Source: Aliiglaciecola sp. LCG003 (GTDB lineage: Bacteria > Pseudomonadota > Gammaproteobacteria > Enterobacterales > Alteromonadaceae). From it: 64,000 nucleotides of DNA. Under the pieces are notes generated by a model. It saw only the letters and a list, made by a program, of their open reading frames with translations. It made no database searches and was not told the DNA's origin. Position numbers and translations under genes: made by a program. The stretch is taken from the NCBI RefSeq assembly GCF_030316135.1, contig NZ_CP128185.1:3100001-3164000 (forward strand), read 5' to 3'. This document shows, piece after piece, positions 60,564-64,000 of this stretch. Within the stretch, counting starts at the first letter, position 1. Every line of letters starts with the position of its first letter.

Positions 60564-63134
60564 TCAATGAATAATCAACTCACCATCTTGGACATCTATT
60601 CTGATGGTACTATCAGGTTCAATCTCGCCCGATAGCAGTCGCTGGGCCAATGGATTTTCAATTTCAGTTTGAATTGCACGCTTAAGTGGCCGCGCACCAT
60701 AAACTGGGTCGAATCCCGCTTCAGCAATACGCTCTAATGCTTGCTGAGAAAGTTCCAGTTTATGACCTTTTTCAATCAAACGTTGACGTAAAGACAGCAA
60801 TTGAATTTTGGCTATTGACTTGATTTGCTCCATACCCAAGGGATGAAATACAACTGAATCATCAATACGGTTAATGAACTCAGGGCGAAATTGTTGCGCC
60901 ACTATATCCATCACCATTTTCTTCATTTCTTCGTATTGGCTTTCTTGATGTTTATCTTGAATCACATCTGAACCAATATTAGAGGTCATAATGATCACCG
61001 TATTTTTGAAGTCAACCGTGCGCCCTTGGCCATCAGTTAGCCTGCCGTCATCTAATACTTGCAACAGGATATTGAAAACATCAGGGTGAGCTTTCTCCAC
61101 CTCATCTAATAGAATGACCGAGTAAGGCTTTCTGCGCACCGCCTCAGTCAAGTAGCCACCTTCTTCATAGCCGACATAGCCAGGAGGGGCACCGACCAAC
61201 CTTGACACCGAGTGTTTTTCCATAAATTCTGACATATCAATGCGCACCAAAGCTTGCTCAGTGTCAAACAGAAAACCAGCCAAGGCTTTACATAATTCAG
61301 TTTTACCTACACCGGTTGGGCCTAAGAACAAAAATGAGCCGATTGGACGGTCAGGATCAGATAAGCCCGCACGAGAACGCCTGATAGCATTAGATACGGC
61401 TGTCACCGCTTCTGATTGGCCTACTACGCGAGAGTGCAACACATCTTCCATTCGCAGTAACTTGTCCTTCTCACCTTCCAGCATCTTGCTGACAGGGATC
61501 CCCGTCCAACGCGACAATACATCGGCAATTTCATGCTCTGTCACTTTATTTTTCAGCAAGTGAGTTTCGGTTAGGTCTTTTTCAGAAGCTTGTTCTAACT
61601 TCAGTTCTAACTCTGGGATCCGGCCATATTGCAATTCGGACATGCGGCTTAAATCAGACGCTCGTCGTGCAATTTCTAAATCCAGTTTTGCTTGTTCTAG
61701 CTCAGATTTAATGTGTTGCGTACCTTGCATAGCTGCCTTCTCAGATTTCCAAATTGTCTCTAATTCAGAAAACTTAATTTCAGCTTGCTCACGCTCCAGC
61801 TCAATAAGCTCAAGTCTTTTATGGCTGGCTTCATCTTTTTCTTTAGCTAACGCCTGCTCTTCAAGTTTCAGCTGGATAATTCTGCGCTCTAAACGATCCA
61901 TATCCTCAGGCTTAGAATCCATTTGCAGACGAATGCTTGAAGCCGCTTCATCAATCAAATCGATGGCTTTATCCGGCAGTTGACGGTCAGAAATATAGCG
62001 ATGAGACAAAGACGCCGCAGCGACTATGGCTGGATCGGTAATATCAACTGAGTGATGCAGTTCATAGCGTTCTTTAAGACCACGTAATATTGCAATAGTG
62101 TCTTCGACACTAGGTTGATCGACGATGACTTTTTGGAAACGACGCTCTAGCGCCGCATCTTTTTCAATATATTGGCGGTATTCATCTAACGTGGTTGCCC
62201 CCACGCAGTGCAAGTCGCCACGTGCCAATGCTGGTTTGAGCATATTGCCAGCATCCATTGCGCCCTCGCCTTTCCCTGCGCCGACCATGGTATGCAATTC
62301 ATCAATAAATAAAATCACCCGCCCTTCTTCTTTGGACAGTTCATTTAGCACCGCTTTGAGTCGTTCTTCAAACTCGCCGCGGTATTTAGCGCCCGCTATC
62401 AAGGCTCCCATATCCAATGACAAGACACGCTTATTTTTTAAACCCTCAGGGACTTCTGAATTAATAATACGTTGCGCAAGCCCTTCTACAATGGCAGTTT
62501 TACCCACACCCGGCTCACCAATCAATACAGGATTATTTTTTGTTCGACGCTGCAATACTTGAATGGTGCGACGAATTTCTTCATCACGACCTATCACTGG
62601 GTCTAATTTGCCCTGCTCAGCACGCTCGGTCAGGTCTGTGGTGAATTTTTCCAAGGCTTGGCGCACATCTTCTGCATTTGGGTCAGTGACTTTCTGACCA
62701 CCGCGCATTTTTTCAATGCCTTGCTCTAATTTGCCCTGAGTCACATTTAATTGCTTAAATATCTCCCCCAACTTGCCTTTATCTTCAATTGCCGCCAACA
62801 CAAATATTTCTGAGCTGATATATTCATCTTTGCGTTTTTGTGCAATTTTATCGCTCATATTTAGCAATACAATTGAATCTTTACTAAGTTGCACGTCACC
62901 GCCAATCCCATCTACACGAGGTAAACGCTCGATGGCTTCTGCTAGCGAAGAGCGCAGCGCATTAACATTGACGCTGGCATTATCGAACAGGGGGCGTATT
63001 GAACCGCCCTCTTGATTCAACAATGCGGTCATTAGGTGAACGGGTTCGATATATTGGTGATCTCTGCCCAACGCGATTGATTGAGCGTCGGAGATAGCCA
63101 TCTGAAATTTACTGGTAAATCTATCTAATCTCAT
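60564..63134 (-). CDS. clpB: ATP-dependent disaggregase ClpB
   Basis: 856 residues, one less than E. coli. N-terminal Clp_N domain (1-145), first AAA+ with Walker A GEPGVGKT at 206-213, the coiled-coil middle domain (about 400-520, rich in Glu/Lys/Leu), and second AAA+ with GPTGVGKT near 605 and the GYVGYEEGG pore loop. With DnaK it rescues aggregated proteins. AGGA is 8 bases before the ATG. A sigma-32-type promoter stands 32 bases upstream. Confidence 0.98.
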   Translation of the reverse strand: MRLDRFTSKFQMAISDAQSIALGRDHQYIEPVHLMTALLNQEGGSIRPLFDNASVNVNALRSSLAEAIERLPRVDGIGGDVQLSKDSIVLLNMSDKIAQKRKDEYISSEIFVLAAIEDKGKLGEIFKQLNVTQGKLEQGIEKMRGGQKVTDPNAEDVRQALEKFTTDLTERAEQGKLDPVIGRDEEIRRTIQVLQRRTKNNPVLIGEPGVGKTAIVEGLAQRIINSEVPEGLKNKRVLSLDMGALIAGAKYRGEFEERLKAVLNELSKEEGRVILFIDELHTMVGAGKGEGAMDAGNMLKPALARGDLHCVGATTLDEYRQYIEKDAALERRFQKVIVDQPSVEDTIAILRGLKERYELHHSVDITDPAIVAAASLSHRYISDRQLPDKAIDLIDEAASSIRLQMDSKPEDMDRLERRIIQLKLEEQALAKEKDEASHKRLELIELEREQAEIKFSELETIWKSEKAAMQGTQHIKSELEQAKLDLEIARRASDLSRMSELQYGRIPELELKLEQASEKDLTETHLLKNKVTEHEIADVLSRWTGIPVSKMLEGEKDKLLRMEDVLHSRVVGQSEAVTAVSNAIRRSRAGLSDPDRPIGSFLFLGPTGVGKTELCKALAGFLFDTEQALVRIDMSEFMEKHSVSRLVGAPPGYVGYEEGGYLTEAVRRKPYSVILLDEVEKAHPDVFNILLQVLDDGRLTDGQGRTVDFKNTVIIMTSNIGSDVIQDKHQESQYEEMKKMVMDIVAQQFRPEFINRIDDSVVFHPLGMEQIKSIAKIQLLSLRQRLIEKGHKLELSQQALERIAEAGFDPVYGARPLKRAIQTEIENPLAQRLLSGEIEPDSTIRIDVQDGELIIH

Positions 63135-63165
63135 ATTTGCGTCCTAAAGAATTTACATTACCCCT

Positions 63166-63194
63166 TAGATGGGTCCAACTTATCTATGATTCAA
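63166..63194 (-). promoter_or_regulatory. Heat-shock (sigma-32) promoter of clpB
   Basis: On the minus strand TTGAA and ACCCATCTA are 15 bases apart, matching the sigma-32 pattern (CTTGAA, then CCCCATNTA) with few changes. It ends about 32 bases before the ATG, giving a short leader. Confidence 0.72.
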
Positions 63195-63237
63195 TAGATA
63201 ACCCTATGCTTGCTTGATCTAGATCACAATTTTAGCG

Positions 63238-64000
63238 CTATTTTTCGAGGTAAATAGCGCTGATGAAACGACCCGTTTGGGCCGCGCCGTTGTGCTGGCC
63301 GTGGCGGTGGGAGTAAAACAACTGATGATTTTGATAAGTACAAATATTTTCGCTGTGAATTTGGCTTAATCCCAAAGACTCACAAATGGCTGTGACTATT
63401 TCTATCAAACTGCATTGGTACTTGGCCACTCCAGTTAAGCTATTGGCAACGTGAATAAAAGCGTTGGGATAGCCAGTAAAAGCCTGTTTAACCTCTTCAC
63501 CTACTTCGAAGTGCTGTTGCGAAATATGTGGACCAACCCATAAAGTAAGGGTGTCGGTAGGACACTGCATAGCCTTTATACTATTTTGCAACACCCCATT
63601 AGCTAATCCCCGCCACCCTGCATGCACGGCAGTAACGCAGGTAGCAGCTTGATTTGTAATTAAGATTGGCAAACAATCAGCTGTCATTACCGCACAGACT
63701 AGCTGCTTGTTTTGGGTCATGCTAGCATCAGCCTTAGCAGTTTCACCAGATAAAAAATACTGCTCTGATAGAGAGATACAACGACTGCTATGAACTTGCT
63801 GCAACCATGCTATTTTATTCGCTAAAGGCAATCTGCTGCGATTAGCCTCGACTCTGGCTGAGTGGTCACCCACATGAGTCGCCAAATTAAACGAGTCATA
63901 TGGTTGACGACTGACACCATTTAGGCGATTAGTATAAAAAGCGTTGACGCCATCAGGCAATGCCCAATTAGGCTTAATTACATTTTCTGTGGTTAATTTA
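63238..64000 (-). CDS. pgeF: PgeF/YfiH family protein (peptidoglycan editing factor), 5' end cut
   Basis: The frame is open to the window edge; the codons before the TTG at 63960 (ENVIKPNWALPDG) match the family's N-terminus, so the true start is just outside. Metal-binding residues are visible: His in FNLATHVGDH, Cys in VMTADCLPIL and His in TAVHAGWRGLANGV, the His-Cys-His set of the laccase-domain fold. In E. coli YfiH removes peptidoglycan precursors carrying L-Ser; polyphenol oxidase activity has also been reported. It is usually next to rluD and clpB, which fits here. Confidence 0.92.
   Translation of the reverse strand, partial: KLTTENVIKPNWALPDGVNAFYTNRLNGVSRQPYDSFNLATHVGDHSARVEANRSRLPLANKIAWLQQVHSSRCISLSEQYFLSGETAKADASMTQNKQLVCAVMTADCLPILITNQAATCVTAVHAGWRGLANGVLQNSIKAMQCPTDTLTLWVGPHISQQHFEVGEEVKQAFTGYPNAFIHVANSLTGVAKYQCSLIEIVTAICESLGLSQIHSENICTYQNHQLFYSHRHGQHNGAAQTGRFISAIYLEK

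Noticed and set aside
1-64000. CRISPR array, insertion sequence, prophage or integron
   Set aside because: No regularly spaced repeats, transposase, integrase or phage structural genes were found; the tRNA genes show no flanking attachment repeats.

Overview
The window looks like a chromosomal segment of a marine gammaproteobacterium of the order Alteromonadales (Glaciecola/Paraglaciecola/Alteromonas-like). This is inferred from protein content and gene order: psp-ycjXF-tyrR beside sapABCDF, a flhA-flhF-flhG-fliA-cheYZAB-parC-parP-cheW polar flagellar block, csrA-tRNA-alaS-recX, and exosortase (PEP-CTERM) proteins. No insertion sequence, prophage, integron or CRISPR array was seen. Both ends cut genes: a sulfotransferase on the left and pgeF on the right.

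Layout. 1-6.4 kb: a TonB-dependent receptor followed on the same strand by a SAM methyltransferase, a sulfotransferase and an aspartyl-hydroxylase-like protein; the last two each carry a C-terminal SEC-C zinc motif, and a second sulfotransferase converges on them. 6.9-9.2 kb: a ComFB-like protein, 4.5S SRP RNA, a leucine-dehydrogenase-type enzyme and a divergent Lrp/AsnC regulator. 9.2-16 kb: phenylalanine/tyrosine degradation (phhA, hppD, hmgA, fahA, maiA) with tyrR; sequences resembling TyrR boxes lie before tyrR, hppD and phhA. 16-21.5 kb: the phage-shock system (ycjF, ycjX, pspC, pspB, pspA, divergent pspF). 21.5-26.8 kb: sapABCDF. 26.8-30 kb: the oxaloacetate decarboxylase sodium pump (oadG-oadA-oadB). 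30.4-34.5 kb: tRNA-Ser, two identical tRNA-Arg, csrA, alaS, recX. 34.6-41 kb: a FemAB-like protein and a methionine operon, metA-metH1-metH2-methyltransferase, in which cobalamin-dependent methionine synthase is split into two genes and a MetJ-type operator precedes metA. 41-54.5 kb: an unrecognised membrane-anchored protein, then the chemotaxis/flagellar operon. 54.6-60.4 kb: two PEP-CTERM proteins flanking pssA, then the PrsT-type TPR protein. 60.5-64 kb: clpB and pgeF.

How the genes work together. Phenylalanine is hydroxylated by PhhA, and the resulting tyrosine, once deaminated (no aminotransferase is present here), is carried by HppD, HmgA, MaiA and FahA to fumarate and acetoacetate. MetA opens methionine synthesis and the two MetH proteins close it. 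PspF/A/B/C guard the inner membrane. FlhF/FlhG set polar flagellar position, FliA drives late flagellar genes, and ParC/ParP place chemotaxis arrays containing CheA and CheW at the pole. Sigma-54-type promoters can be read before pspA, flhA and both PEP-CTERM genes.

Most notable points: the SEC-C-tagged modification enzymes behind a TonB receptor, the split metH, tandem acidic repeats in the CheA linker beside parC/parP, and a phosphatidylserine synthase between two exosortase substrates. All calls were made by reading; no database search was run.
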